Positions 44,201-52,095 of a DNA stretch of 64,000 bases are shown here, piece after piece. Under the pieces are notes generated by a model. It saw only the letters and a list, made by a program, of their open reading frames with translations, did no database searches and was not told where the DNA came from. Position numbers and translations under genes: made by a program. Within the stretch, counting starts at the first letter, position 1, and each line of letters starts with the position of its first letter. The stretch covers positions 5,473,834 to 5,537,833 of the forward strand of contig NW_020653391.1 of NCBI RefSeq assembly GCF_003589595.1, read 5' to 3'. This stretch comes from Hyposmocoma kahamanoa (lineage: Eukaryota; Arthropoda; Insecta; Lepidoptera; Cosmopterigidae).

Positions 44201-45081
44201 TGTAAATAACTAATGAACATGTGTAATTATTAGGATTCTATTAATGGAATTATAGATAACAGATTCGCGTTAGAATTTTCGCTATGTTGCCGCTCTGACC
44301 AAGTAATAGTACGAGAAAGTGATGGGTAACCCTGCCACTTCAAGCACACATTTGCGCGTATGCAGATGGCACCTTGCTGTATGTTGTAATAGTAGGTAGA
44401 ATACTTTCGGCCGTTGTATGGAGTGTCCGGGTTGTGACTGAGCTTTGTGAGGATTTCAAGACACGAGACGAAAACAACTTTGCTGCCGAGCGAAACACAA
44501 CTTTTCACCTCACTATAGCGAACTAGTGTTTTCCTCAAAGAAAAACAGTTTATCCATAAAAATTTAGTTTTAATAAACGAAATTAGTTATCGTCGTAAAT
44601 TTAATGAAAATAATAAGAAGAATAAAATATATATGCTATATAATAATATTAAATATATATACATATATAATACCAACGGATTTATATTACATAAATAATG
44701 TACGACAAATCGCGAAGTTGAACGTGCCATTATGTTTTTTTATTCTTTTTTCATCAAAAGGAAAAGTTAGGTGCACCACAGTCCATCGTCAAGATCGATT
44801 TTCAAAACATTTGCGGGCAGATCTCTAATGAGAAAGAAAGCCTTTCCGAGCTAGGGAGGTGAAAAAATATATTTATGTTTTTAAATTGACCCATGTTCTG
44901 TATGACGAGTCTAAAATTATCCGGCCACGGACTTTATAATATTTTTTACGAAAATTAAATGTTAAAACGTACATACACCCCTTTGAACGGTGACTAATTT
45001 GGCGATTTAAAATATTTATCAGCTTACCTTTTTCATGTTCTATGCATGATGAATCTTGTTCGCCAGGTTTATATTTCATTG
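21164..45081 (-). CDS. Gene A: multidomain pacifastin-type protein, 5' end missing, 15 exons seen
   Basis: Exons 45081-45028, 39202-39071, 37309-37196, 36352-36230, 35339-35232, 33892-33828, 30377-30009, 29354-29196, 27788-27612, 25777-25637, 23844-23809, 23649-23487, 22138-22010, 21663-21535 and 21312-21164. Together they give 2048 bases with every junction in phase. Eleven PLDs are present, one per domain exon, separated by linkers. P1-like residues after Cys-Thr/Ser include R, K, L, Q, N and V, so a broad set of proteases may be targeted. The last domains are bounded by furin-like RTRR and RIKR motifs. No signal-peptide exon was recognised upstream of 45.08 kb. A secreted inhibitor is inferred from the domains and from paralogues B and C. 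Confidence 0.8.
21535..21663 (-). CDS. Gene A linker exon
   Basis: Phase 1 to 1, 129 bases, no cysteine. Begins TGPPPADD, then Ser/Glu/Lys-rich. Acceptor ACATTTCAG, donor ACAT, then GTAAGT. Confidence 0.75.
22010..22138 (-). CDS. Gene A PLD exon (22.1 kb), sixth cysteine lost
   Basis: Phase 1 to 1, 129 bases. CVPGTKFKMGC, CNTCQC, then CSVANRN where CTxxxC is expected, so the last Cys and the P1 region are altered. Ends RIKR, a furin-type motif, at the exon border. Confidence 0.85.
22720..23150 (+). repeat. SINE S1 with body and an interrupted tRNA-like head
   Basis: The body (TAGCGCCATCTATGAGCAAT, CTCCACTAGTTTGTTATAAT) is followed by the head with B box GGTTCGAATCC. About 31 bp are inserted between TTGGCA and TAGCGTCTGGCA compared with the copy at 1.4 kb. 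In the intron between the 23.6 and 22.1 kb exons. Confidence 0.6.
23487..23649 (-). CDS. Gene A PLD exon (23.6 kb), phase 0 to 1
   Basis: 163 bases. CLPNQEFRMDC, CNKCLC, CTRIDC, then a polar linker ending RTRR just before the donor (AGAG, then GTTAGC). RTRR followed by Glu fits a furin-type site. Confidence 0.85.
23809..23844 (-). CDS. Gene A micro-exon, 36 bases
   Basis: Phase 0 to 0, twelve residues (KSTLSRKTRNSK), strongly basic, between TCTTTTCAG and CAAG, then GTAAAA. Its removal would keep the frame, so it could be an optional cassette. Confidence 0.6.
24337..24425. repeat. Repeat F arm
   Basis: Shares GGAAATGAAACTATTTTTCC and TCGCGAAAACCTAAGAA with the foldback element at 45914-46046 and with 50.56-50.9 and 61.9-62.4 kb. 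Confidence 0.5.
24443..24530 (-). repeat. tRNA-derived SINE head (family S2)
   Basis: Minus strand: GGTCTAATGGTTTACA (A-box region) and GGGTTCGAGTCCCGG (B box and T arm) in a 75-nt block. Stems are imperfect and it sits among repeats, so a SINE rather than a functional tRNA. Confidence 0.55.
25060..25592. mobile_element. Inverted-repeat-bounded segment between gene A exons
   Basis: TTTCGTCTCTGTTTCTGGTT at about 25552 recurs inverted near 25065-25098, together with the following ATACTCGATG. Probable MITE ends; the enclosed ORFs have no domain. Confidence 0.4.
25637..25777 (-). CDS. Gene A PLD exon (25.7 kb)
   Basis: Phase 0 to 0, 141 bases. ECRPDEVFELDC, CNMCRC, CTRRAC, typical trypsin-type PLD. 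Donor GAAG, then GTTTGT. Confidence 0.87.
26017..26292 (-). repeat. Dispersed repeat R copy
   Basis: Reverse orientation, slightly shortened (part of the TAACAGTTGCAG region missing), inside the family T element. Confidence 0.65.
26464..26960 (+). repeat. Long dispersed repeat, pair with 58480-58985
   Basis: Starts as the tail of repeat R (GTAGCTTACCATCAGGCGCA) and continues with AAGAATGACCGTATA, GAGGAAAACGTTAGCAAAT and GCTAACACCGTGCCAGCCTT, all in the same order at 58.5-59.0 kb. Suggests R belongs to a longer element. Confidence 0.65.
27053..27285 (+). repeat. Dispersed repeat D copy
   Basis: AAATTTGAAGAAAATATTCC and neighbouring words as in the 6.6 kb copy. Confidence 0.55.
27612..27788 (-). 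CDS. Gene A PLD exon (27.7 kb)
   Basis: Phase 0 to 0, 177 bases. TKKIVC, CVANRMFIKDC, CNTCWC, CTRKVC with P1-like Arg. Donor TGAG, then GTGATT; acceptor CTTTCAAG. Confidence 0.85.
28068..28154 (-). CDS. Gene A possible alternative terminal exon
   Basis: A good acceptor (CATTTCAG) opens the phase-0 frame used by the flanking exons and runs 28 residues (MKPIIPYTKDK, Ser/Arg/Lys-rich) into TAG at 28068-28070, with a second stop directly after. ATTAAA lies about 80 bases further on. It would truncate the protein after two fewer than half of the PLDs have been counted from the C-terminus. It may also be a pseudo-exon. Confidence 0.3.
   Translation of the reverse strand, partial: DMKPIIPYTKDKASNRSESQKSNHAVRI
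28160..29018. other. Gene A intron, no recognised element
   Basis: AT-rich sequence without ORFs of interest. Confidence 0.35.
29019..29126. repeat. (GT)n/(GCGT) microsatellite
   Basis: Imperfect GT-rich tract with GCGC interruptions, 70 bp from the 29.3 kb exon's donor. Confidence 0.8.
29196..29354 (-). CDS. Gene A PLD exon (29.3 kb)
   Basis: Phase 0 to 0, 159 bases, after a long T-tract acceptor. CKPRSTFYIGC, CNTCHC, CTNKPC, then acidic/hydrophobic FHELK. Confidence 0.87.
29578..29800 (+). repeat. tRNA-derived SINE (family S3)
   Basis: Head with CGAGTGGTTTGTATACC and CCCGGGTTCGATCCCCGGCT, followed by a body (TTTCCGATTTCCA, TTTGGGATCAGAGCAAC) also present at 53.7-53.93 kb. Ends in a TTTATT-rich tail. 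Confidence 0.65.
30009..30377 (-). CDS. Gene A acidic linker plus PLD exon (30.2 kb)
   Basis: Phase 0 to 0, 369 bases. About 75 residues rich in Asp, Glu and His (EENYDFEDHYIDDHDF), then a dibasic LKR and a PLD: CKPSQEFQSEC, CNQCKC, CTQNEC. Donor CGAG, then GTAAGA. Confidence 0.87.
30378..31702. other. Gene A intron, no recognised element
   Basis: AT-rich; no repeat family or gene identified apart from the MITE that follows. Confidence 0.3.
31703..31930 (+). mobile_element. hAT-type MITE, 228 bp, intact with 8-bp TSD
   Basis: Begins CATTGACTTACAAATAAATG and ends ATAATTGTAAGTCAATG (inverted ends). Flanked on both sides by TATTACTC, an 8-bp target-site duplication typical of hAT elements. A second 228-bp copy lies at 39748-39975. 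Confidence 0.88.
31931..32745. other. Gene A intron, no recognised element
   Basis: Nothing identified beyond AT-rich sequence. Confidence 0.3.
32746..33244. mobile_element. PIF/Harbinger-type MITE, 499 bp
   Basis: Inverted ends GGCTGCCTTTCCACCGGAGA and (reverse) GGCTGCCTTTCCACCAGAGA, flanked by TAA on both sides (32743-32745 and 33245-33247). GC-rich interior with GCCTCGC-type words; ORFs within are chance. Confidence 0.75.
33828..33892 (-). CDS. Gene A linker exon, phase 1 to 0
   Basis: A 65-base exon with no cysteine, hydrophilic (DAKNENELRKTDSSL). Acceptor TATTTTTCAG, donor CTTG, then GTGAGT. Its length shifts the phase from 1 to 0, exactly what the next four domain exons need, which supports it despite its size. 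Confidence 0.72.
33968..34335. mobile_element. Related PIF-type MITE, right end damaged
   Basis: Left end GGCTGCGTTTCCACCGGAGA preceded by TAA; interior shares CTTAGCCTCGCTAAGCGCAG-like words with the copy at 32.7 kb. The right end stops at CTGGTGGA. Starts 75 bp upstream of the 33.8 kb exon. Confidence 0.65.
34906..34985 (+). repeat. Dispersed repeat R, 3' fragment
   Basis: AGCTCTGAGTGGTACTGCAA to AGGCGCACGCTTGTTCG. Confidence 0.55.
35232..35339 (-). CDS. Gene A PLD exon (35.3 kb)
   Basis: Phase 1 to 1, 108 bases. CAPESRWTDGC, CNNCWC, CTRRTC with P1-like Arg, a classic trypsin-inhibitor type PLD. Confidence 0.87.
35425..35663 (+). pseudogene. LINE 3' fragment, C-terminal ORF end
   Basis: Two frames give ICWLGHLERMP and then EKHLRALRP, EEIAQHRARWRHLLSETKA with a stop, the usual C-terminal tail of a non-LTR ORF. 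A frameshift lies near 35560. Confidence 0.65.
35917..35997 (+). repeat. tRNA-derived sequence
   Basis: GGCTCAGATGGTTAGAGCAG (A box) and GGGTTCAAGTTCC (B box) at tRNA spacing. The acceptor stem does not pair well, and the following TTCGATCTTTGG is shared with SINE S1. More likely a SINE or tRNA pseudogene than a tRNA gene. Confidence 0.5.
36230..36352 (-). CDS. Gene A PLD exon (36.3 kb)
   Basis: Phase 1 to 1, 123 bases. CAPGSHWMNQC, CNNCSC, CSKKYC with a basic P1-like Lys. Donor AATG, then GTAAGC. Confidence 0.87.
36353..37195. other. Gene A intron, no recognised element
   Basis: AT-rich sequence only. Confidence 0.3.
37196..37309 (-). CDS. Gene A PLD exon (37.2 kb)
   Basis: Phase 1 to 1, 114 bases, too short for a simple ORF scan. 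CKPNTDFAHDC, CNWCTC, CTLAEC; Leu at the P1-like site suggests chymotrypsin-type targets. Acceptor CTGTTTCAG, donor CCCA, then GTGAGT. Confidence 0.85.
37310..38213. other. Gene A intron, no recognised gene
   Basis: AT-rich with A-rich tracts and AAATAAATAAA runs near 37730-37745; nothing else. Confidence 0.35.
38214..38260. repeat. (AT)n microsatellite
   Basis: AT dinucleotide run with a GATATATAGA end. Confidence 0.85.
38494..38757. repeat. 52-bp tandem repeat, 5 copies
   Basis: Unit starts GATACCATTTCACCT at 38502, 38554, 38606, 38658 and 38710, an exact 52-bp period, with AAGGGTCA and GCAGTAATATGCTTAAT in every unit. Only a few substitutions distinguish copies. Confidence 0.95.
38860..39058 (+). 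repeat. Dispersed repeat R fragment next to a gene A donor
   Basis: TTTTGAAGGATTAAGGGTGC to CACCAGGCG and an A-rich tail ending about 12 bases from the donor of the 39.1 kb exon. Confidence 0.65.
39071..39202 (-). CDS. Gene A PLD exon (39.1 kb)
   Basis: Phase 1 to 1, 132 bases. CQTGSQWESNC, CHSCGC, CKIMESC; the Asn of CNxC is replaced by His. Donor TATG, then GTAAGA. Confidence 0.82.
39340..40287 (+). pseudogene. LINE 3' end, reverse-transcriptase C-terminus and tail
   Basis: HGYVSSVLSYGF, RGNSVVLERAFKVQKKCIRA and LFKRLNI are typical of the end of a non-LTR ORF. Decay follows after about 39540. The element is split by the MITE at 39748 and ends in AATAAACGTG plus (TATC)n near 40265-40287. 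Confidence 0.65.
39748..39975 (+). mobile_element. hAT-type MITE, 228 bp, second intact copy
   Basis: Same ends as 31703-31930, same length, flanked by the 8-bp duplication ATTAAATC on both sides. Confidence 0.9.
40505..40545. repeat. (TTCTA)n microsatellite
   Basis: Five-base repeat after AAATAAACGTA, probably another non-LTR/SINE tail. Confidence 0.75.
40656..41930 (-). mobile_element. mariner element with both TIRs
   Basis: Inverted ends share GCGCACTATAAGTT (left at 40659, right reversed up to 41928) and lie next to TA at both sides. Length about 1.28 kb is right for mariner. Carries a broken transposase on the minus strand. Confidence 0.85.
40740..41740 (-). pseudogene. mariner transposase, disrupted
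   Basis: Minus-strand blocks in order: NLSDEFRDGRPS, HVTYHEIWSSLGIG, KKLCSRWIPHNLTEAQK, VWDIVTGDDTWIY, SKRMMASFFNKTGHVATVA. A frameshift lies near 41450, and others break the C-terminal part, so no intact enzyme is encoded. Confidence 0.85.
41963..42292 (+). repeat. Dispersed repeat R with a palindromic start
   Basis: R from GAGCTCC to GTAGCTTACAATCAGG. Its first 60 bp fold into a near-perfect hairpin (TTTAGCAGCAGAAGAGCTCC against its inverse at 42001-42026). Confidence 0.7.
42850..43070 (-). repeat. Dispersed repeat D copy
   Basis: CACCTTTAGAGGTGGAATATT and GAGGTACCCTCTTTC, inverse of the copy at 6.6 kb. Confidence 0.55.
43380..43540 (+). repeat. Non-LTR 3' tail
   Basis: CTTAGAGTTTCTTGCTCATT and CGAATGAGCAGTAGGGTTTA, then AATAAAACAAATG and TTTGACTTTTACTTTGAC; related to bases 1-80. 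Confidence 0.5.
43541..45027. other. Gene A intron between mini-exon and 39.1 kb exon, distal part
   Basis: No gene recognised. A 102-residue minus-strand ORF at 44538-44230 has no known domain. Confidence 0.35.
45028..45081 (-). CDS. Gene A candidate 5' mini-exon
   Basis: A 54-base exon with a good acceptor (TATTTTCAG) and donor (AAAG, then GTAAGC). Phase 1 at both ends matches the next exon. It reads MKYKPGEQDSSC and on to HEK, with one cysteine only. PGEQ resembles the start of a PLD. Assigned on splice sites and phase, so less certain than the domain exons. Confidence 0.45.
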
Positions 45082-45547
45082 CTGAAAATAAAGAAGATTT
45101 CGCGTTATTATAGTTCTTCGAATTTCATGGATAATAATGAGAGCTGGCGAAAAATTAAAAAAGTACCAAGACCAAAGATCCCACGACTTAATTGTACCGT
45201 TCGGAGTTGAAATCTCCGGCCCGAGAAGTCTAGTGTCCTTCATTTCTATAAAATTGTCTCTAAAATATTGTACCGAGTAAGAAACCCAAGATTGGCAGGT
45301 ACCTCGCCGAAGGTATTAGTTGAAATATCCAGTCCGTAGGATCCCAGTGTTCTTTCTTTCTATAATAGACCTGCTGGGAGACTCAAGACTGGAAGCTACC
45401 TCACATGAGGTATTAGTTGAAATCTCCGGTGTGTCCCAAGGTCCTTTCTTACTACAAAATAGTATTTAAAAAAATAATAGGCTAACTAAGAGACTTAAGA
45501 CTGGGAGTTATGAAGCTTGATACATTTAACCACTTGGCGCATTATTT

Positions 45548-46756
45548 ATATACAGAGTTATATTTAAAATACTAACAACTTCGCGGGACTATGTTACGAA
45601 CATCATAAATAACTACTTTTCTTCCATTACTTTTTACAAAACATAATATTAAATTTACCAAAAATAAACGTTTAAGCTTTTATTGTACTATCTGATACTT
45701 TTTAGATCTGCATGAAGTGAAATAAATTCAAACGTGCGAGCGTCCAATAATAATACACTATTGATTTCAGGCCGTAGCCCGTAAGATAATTTTGTTAGTT
45801 GCAAAATAAACCCTTAGAACTATGTTAGTATGATTACAATGAATGTAGAAAATTTGAGTTATTAGGTTTTCGCATAGACCACATAAAGTGGGTTTTCGCG
45901 ATTGTTACACAAAGGAAATGAAACTATTTTTCCGGATTTAAATCACGTATATTTGTTTTTTCAAACAAACCAACGTTTCGGGCCCTGTGTAGGTCCCATG
46001 GTCACGGTGTCAACCGATTTAAATCCGGAAAAATAGTTTCATTTCCTCTTTGAAAATTTGATTAAAAAATCTAACATATTGAACTTCAAAAATTAAGAAA
46101 ATGCACAAATTATTACTTAATTTGACCAGTAACGATGTTAATCCAAAACTTTAAAATTGTCAGTCAAAACGATGGGCAAACATCTTCAGGATGACATTGC
46201 CACTGTCACGCCCTCTCTTTAGCAGAGACGACACCTTTTTTCGCCTAATGGCATTTTTTTTAGACGCAAATCCAGACTTTTGTTAATGACAATATTTGAA
46301 CACACTTATTTTTAACATTATAAATGTCTTTCTGACTGATGAATTGAACATTCGTAAAAACTTATTTTTTTCATTACAATTTTGGCAGACTAGAATTATG
46401 TGATCATATTATGTTGCATAAAAGTCATCTGTTCGCGCTTCGCACTGGAGTGCCGTGGCATCCTGAAGATGTTATTGTACTGTACTCTTATTGAGTTATA
46501 TGTACGCTGTGTATATCTAACTCATAGACCACTCGAATATATTGACTGACAAAAAGCTTTAAAAAGCGTAACTTTCCCCTCTTTTGTACATGGAGCTTTT
46601 GCGAGCGCTCATTAGTAGAGCGATCTATTTAAACTCATTTTTTTGTATATAGTAAAATATGGTGAATTATTAAAAGTCATGGAACAAAAGTTGTTGTTTA
46701 TGATGTTACTAACATAGTCCGGCGAGGTTGTTGGTATTTTAAAAATAACCCTGTAT
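45548..46756. mobile_element. Family T element, about 1.2 kb
   Basis: Inverted arms: TTTAAAATACTAACAACTTC with ACATCATAAATAACTAC at 45560-45620, and the inverse near 46670-46750 (AGTTGTTGTTTATGATG, GAGGTTGTTGGTATTTTA). Encloses a foldback MITE. Confidence 0.6.
45914..46046. mobile_element. Foldback MITE (family F), about 133 bp
   Basis: Starts GGAAATGAAACTATTTTTCC and ends with the exact inverse; arms of about 33 bp flank a core containing GTTTCGGGCCCTGTG. Nested in the family T element. Confidence 0.75.
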
Positions 46757-46759
46757 TAT

Positions 46760-48600
46760 TAAGTTAAATATAAATTAGTGGCGAGGCGTTCATTCATACT
46801 TTGATTTTCACTGGCTTGCCTAAAATTTTTACATGTTATCAAATACTACATTTTGTGCAAAATTTTAAGTGTAAAATAAGTTAACCAGTGAAATGAAGCA
46901 TACGAGTACCTTGTGCGCTAATAAGTTGTGTTTTCTTAAGGTAGGTGTTCTTTGTTTCCGGCTTTACTAACAACAAATTTTCAAGCCTCGCCGCTGGTAT
47001 TCATAGTATAAAATTTTATCCAATAAAATTAATTCACACTGGTATTATAAATGCGAAAGAAACTCTGTCTGTACGTTTTCACGCCTAGACCGCTGAACCA
47101 AATTTGATGAATTTTGGTATAGAGATAGATGGGACCTAGGAGAAAGAGATAGGCTACTTTTTGTCACAAAAATAAATCTTAACGGGATGAATAGGGTATG
47201 AAATATGGAGAACCAATAAAACTAATAATTTGTATTGTACAGTAGGCTACTCGAAGTAAAGCACCAGCTAGTCGTTTGTAAATCACAAGCAAATTCAGTA
47301 TAATATGGATACCTCCAATGAACATTTATTTTTTGGTCATTATCCGTTATTTTTGTAAACAGCCATATTTATTTACTATTATGCTCCCCTAATTTTCTGA
47401 AAAAAATAAAGAAACAAAAAACTAAATTCGAAAAATAAAACAAAATAAAAACAGAACAGTAAATAAAAAAAGAGCAGGGGGCCTATCATAACCTTTCCAA
47501 AAACAGTTTTATTCCAATGTAAGCTTATTGTAATATTACTCATGTTGGTACCATTACGAACCTGTCGACCAAGTAATTAATGTATTATTGCAAAAGTGAT
47601 TGAAAGAACGAATGATTTCCCAATATTTTCTATTCCATACTAAAAATAGGAAAGAGATAACGCTATGTGAATTATATTATGCCATCTCTTTCTTTTTTGA
47701 TGTTCCGAATCGTCTTATCGTAATATAATGTTTAAGTACTTTAATGTTATTTACATTCAGAGAATTTTGACTGTTAAGAAAAGGAAAGTATGTAATAATA
47801 AAATCTATTAAAATGACGTTGTTTTCAATAATTATTCCGCATTTTCATGAAGAAAAAAGAATAAAACAAGCTTAGTTTTTATAGTCACGTTGTAGGTTCG
47901 GAACTATAGTCTAATGTGAAACTGTTAGTTTCGCCAAGGAGCATATAGATGGCGCTGTTATAATATATTTTACGAAATAAACATCGCGTATTTTTATTTC
48001 ACGAAACATTATTTACTATGTGCTATTAAATAAAAAATAAACAAAATATTAGAGAGATATATAAATAAATAAGTTCAACTTAACTTTTAATCATTACAAA
48101 TCAATATTTAGACAATAAAACTGAAAATAATATTGTTTCCATCGCATCCGTGTCACTATATTAAGATTGCTAAATTTGAGATAAGAGCAATATTACTTTA
48201 ATGTTAAAGTCGCGTCATAGTACGAACTGAGTGAATGAATAGTCGCAAAGCGGCCAATAAAACCTCATAGTTTTAATATTACAATAAGCTTACTTTACGC
48301 GTTATGGTACGAAAAGTCAATGGTTAAAGTAATAATATTGTTTTAAGAGGTTGTGGTAGGCCCCCAGGTCCAAAAATTAAGTTGGCGTAGTGTTCGTTGG
48401 AGGTATCGATTATTGTATATGTATACATTTTAGTATGCAGCTATACTGCGGCCGTTAGACAAAAAGGCGTATGTGACATTTAAAAAAAAATGTTATGTAT
48501 ACTGCAGAGATCAGTAAAAAAGGCCGATTTGTCACTATTTTTATTTTTTCCTAGATCGATGGTTACCGCAAGAGAAAAGTAGATATTTTTTTAATTTTAT
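46760..48600. other. Intergenic, no recognised element
   Basis: AT-rich; no gene, splice-supported exon or repeat family identified. Confidence 0.3.
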
Positions 48601-48602
48601 TT

Positions 48603-49032
48603 AAACATGCCTCGGCGGCCGAACGGTTACCATGCCGGACTGCCACGCAGAGGTCCCAGGTCCGATTCCCGGCCCGGAAGAAATATTTGTATTTATTTTT
48701 CTCGTGAGTTTGGGTATAATTTGTGGTCGTCTATGGCACTCGCAACACAGGGTTTCCCTAGTTGTTGGGCTATGTTGAGTGTGTGCGAGTATGTGTGCGT
48801 TATTAAACACATTTTCTCTGATTTGAGTTTTTGTCACAAGCGCCACGGCGGCAGTACATGTATGTATGTTATAGTACGTTTTACGAAGTTTAAGTGTATA
48901 TTTAATTGAATTTATATACCGTTTAGTTCTTGCTGGTAAAGATCGCTGTGTAATCGATTGTACCTTTCACTATGTCTTTGTATTGTCTCTGTTTCTTTTG
49001 AGTGCATTAAAGCTTATTCTATTGTATTCTAT
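48603..49032 (+). repeat. tRNA-derived SINE (family S4), about 430 bp
   Basis: Head with GGCCGAACGGTTACCATG and CAGGTCCGATTCCCGGC, then a body (CGCAACACAGGGTTTCCC) and a TATTCTATTGTATTCTAT tail. ORFs on both strands over the head are chance. Confidence 0.65.
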
Positions 49033-51880
49033 CTCGCCAAATATGTTAGCATACCCGTACTTAGGAGAGCTCTACCATCATTCTGACCACCAATGTTATC
49101 CATTTGAAGTAGCCCTAATTTAAGTATTTAGTATTTAATGTAGGAAAATAAAGTAAATAGGTATTTACTTTAGATACTCATTACATTAGATATAAACAGG
49201 TAGTACGAGTTCATTATGTGTTAGACTTTTAGAGGGGATGTATTTTACAGCGAACATTATCGCTACTGAATTGAAGCGAGGCTCAATGGAAATGGTCCCT
49301 GCGTTTAATGAGAACCCAATATCTCCGGCCGAATGATCATTAAGTAGCTTCTTTGACTAATCAGCAAGCCATCTTACGTACTACAACCTTTTTTTTTTTT
49401 TCCTGGCCCTGTACTCCCGTTCTTCGTCTGACATCCGTCAGAAACAGTAATTGTTTCTGATTACCTCTAATACTCAACAAAATTAAGAGGTGCATTATAC
49501 GAATGAAGCTTCATACTTGATATTATCTTTTAATATGGTCGAGTATTACTTATTTGACAGCAATTGTTTGAGAACGAGAGTGGACCCCCTCTACCATGAG
49601 CTTATAGTGACAGTTGTCGCTAGCGATCGCGAAATGTATTTGACAAGTTTATTTGGCAAATTGTACAGCGTCCTCTAGTAGTCACAAGAACAAGGAACAT
49701 TTAATGTCTCGAGTTTGTAATTTTTACCATCCCTGCCACATACTATGTATTTCAACACATTTGCGAGGAAATAGATAAGTAGAACGATAATTTATTTCTT
49801 GTATGAATAAATATCGTTTCACAACAACATACGGATTTGCAAATGGCGGGTTTATTTTTAACAGATTGCCAGGTATTCTTCCGTAGTTATTACAACTCGA
49901 ACTAATATGTTATAAAAGACACAGACGCAAATAGCCACAAAGTATTACATATAAAATAAATAATTTCCAAATTCAAAAAATACTGCCAAATTTGAATTCA
50001 CAAATTAAATTTTGTAAAATATAGTTAAATTTTATTGCAAATATTTAGTTTTTTATAATTGAAGTTTATGCGATATATTTGTGAGACTAGATACGTCAGA
50101 TTTTTCGAGCATAAAAACGTTTTGCTGAATCTCGACGTCAAAATCCATAGGGCGATCGATAATTAAATGAAAAAGCCCGAGGCCATAATTTAGGACATTA
50201 CGGTCAAGTTTGCCTGCATGACACTGTTTACGAGCAAATGTGATGAACATTTTTTTACTATGAATATGACTACAAAGTCAAGGTAAAGGTGACTTCATCA
50301 ATCGTGAAACTACCTACTAAACGAGTAGTTTATTTTAGCATTATCTGAGTGTACCGTTTGGGATACTGGACTTTTGATATACCCATGGCCTGATTTACCA
50401 TGAAAACTAAATTGGCTGAAGCCCGTAGGCGCGAGGTGGAGGGCGAGAACATATTTAATTGAGTAGCCAGACTTCGCCAACTTATAGCGTTTTTGTGAGT
50501 AGAAATAGGTACCATACCCTCACATATTCTCTTTACACGTTTCTATATAAATAATTGATTCCAAGTTCTAAGGTTTTCGCGATTATTTGTATATACATAC
50601 ATATATACAGGTCCTATGGTCCTATATGAAAGTGCACCAAACGTTGGTTTAAAAAAACAAATATATGCGATTTACAAATTAGTGGTTTGCTCCTGAGAAA
50701 ACACCGACGCTGAGCTATGGCCTTAAGCACTGCTCCAGCACACATACATACTGGGTGTTCGGTAGTGCTGCGACTCTGCTGTTCTTTTATACTTTTTATT
50801 GTATTACATATTTCTGTTATGTATGTGTGTCTGTAAATCCAAATAAACGTTTTATCTATCTATCTATCCGTCTATTTAGATCCGAAAAAATAGTTTCATT
50901 TCCTATAAATTGTCATTGATTGTTAAGTTTTCTTACCGAAAGAGGTCTCTTATTTTAATTATTCAAAAGGTGTACCAATCGTGAATATGGCACTAGCTCA
51001 TTTTTTTATGTAACAATAAATGTGCATTTAACGGTCGACGATGGAGCACACCTAAATAAGTTTAGCGTTCAGGAAATAAGTGTACAGACAGGGAATGTCA
51101 CTCCATAGACGTTCGTAACTACAAAATTAAATGATAAACCTTTCGAAAAATAATGTATGGTGTGGAAAAGACGCTCCAGATGCCATTATAAAAAAAGGAA
51201 AACCATATTATTAAACCAGCATGCTGACTTTTCTAGCACTAAAAGACTTATACCGAATGTGCATGGAGCCTGATATAAAGATTCCCAGAAAGTTTAACCA
51301 GCCTCAAATTTTTTGCTAGATATCTAGCTTGAATTAAAGAACTTAGCAGAATAATAAAAAAAACTATTGTGACCTGCCTTTTTTTAAATTGATTAAAAAC
51401 AAAAGTGTGGTAGATAATGTTAAATTAATTACCAGCAACACTGCGATACTAAAAAAAGTCCAAAAAGGATCAACGCTGAAACGCTAAAATATTCAAAATG
51501 ATTATATTATATACGGTGCAAAAAATCTTATTAGTGTAAAAAACCACTTATTTTGAATTTGTTCTAAGCCTTTATCTTTTTTTGTTGTTGTTATAGTTAT
51601 AATGTTTTCGACTGAAGGACTTTGTATCCAGGCCATGTAATAAATTTAAAAAATATATTCAAAAATTAAACCGTTCCGTGAGATTCCGTTCCGTTTTACG
51701 TTATATAGTATTAAAAATCCCTAACGATATTCTGGACATTGCAGATAAAAAAATAGTTCTTAATTCAGAATTTCTAAATTTTGAGAACTCTTTACAAAAA
51801 ACCAAAATTAAATTTTTCATCTATTTTAGTACCACTAACGGAACAACTTTTTTAAAACCCGTAATACAAACGCAGCCTTA
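49033..51880. other. Intergenic, few repeat fragments
   Basis: Family F pieces and a (TATC)n tail at about 50560-50910; otherwise no gene recognised. Confidence 0.3.
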
Positions 51881-52095
51881 ATGGAAGAATGGCATAAGTG
51901 GACTTACGCCAAACATGTTTATTGCTCTATTAGATACTGAAAAATATAACTCACATCCTCTCCAACTCTTGTAACTCTATGTACAATATTAGTCGATAGA
52001 ATTACAAGAATTGGAGAGGACGTGGACTATATTTTTCTGTGTCTAATGGATCAACAAACGTTTTTGATGTCACTCCACTTATGCCATTCTTCCAT
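51881..52095. repeat. Long palindrome
   Basis: Arms of about 105 bp (ATGGAAGAATGGCATAAGTG at 51881 and its inverse ending 52095; CATCCTCTCCAACTCTTGTA and its inverse in the centre) with a very short loop near 51985. Arms are roughly 80% alike. Confidence 0.75.

Noticed and set aside
44230..44538. 102-residue minus-strand ORF as a gene
   Set aside because: No domain, signal peptide or splice support seen; kept only as unexplained.
48601..48909. ORFs of 81 and 100 residues on opposite strands
   Set aside because: Both overlie the SINE S4 head and body.
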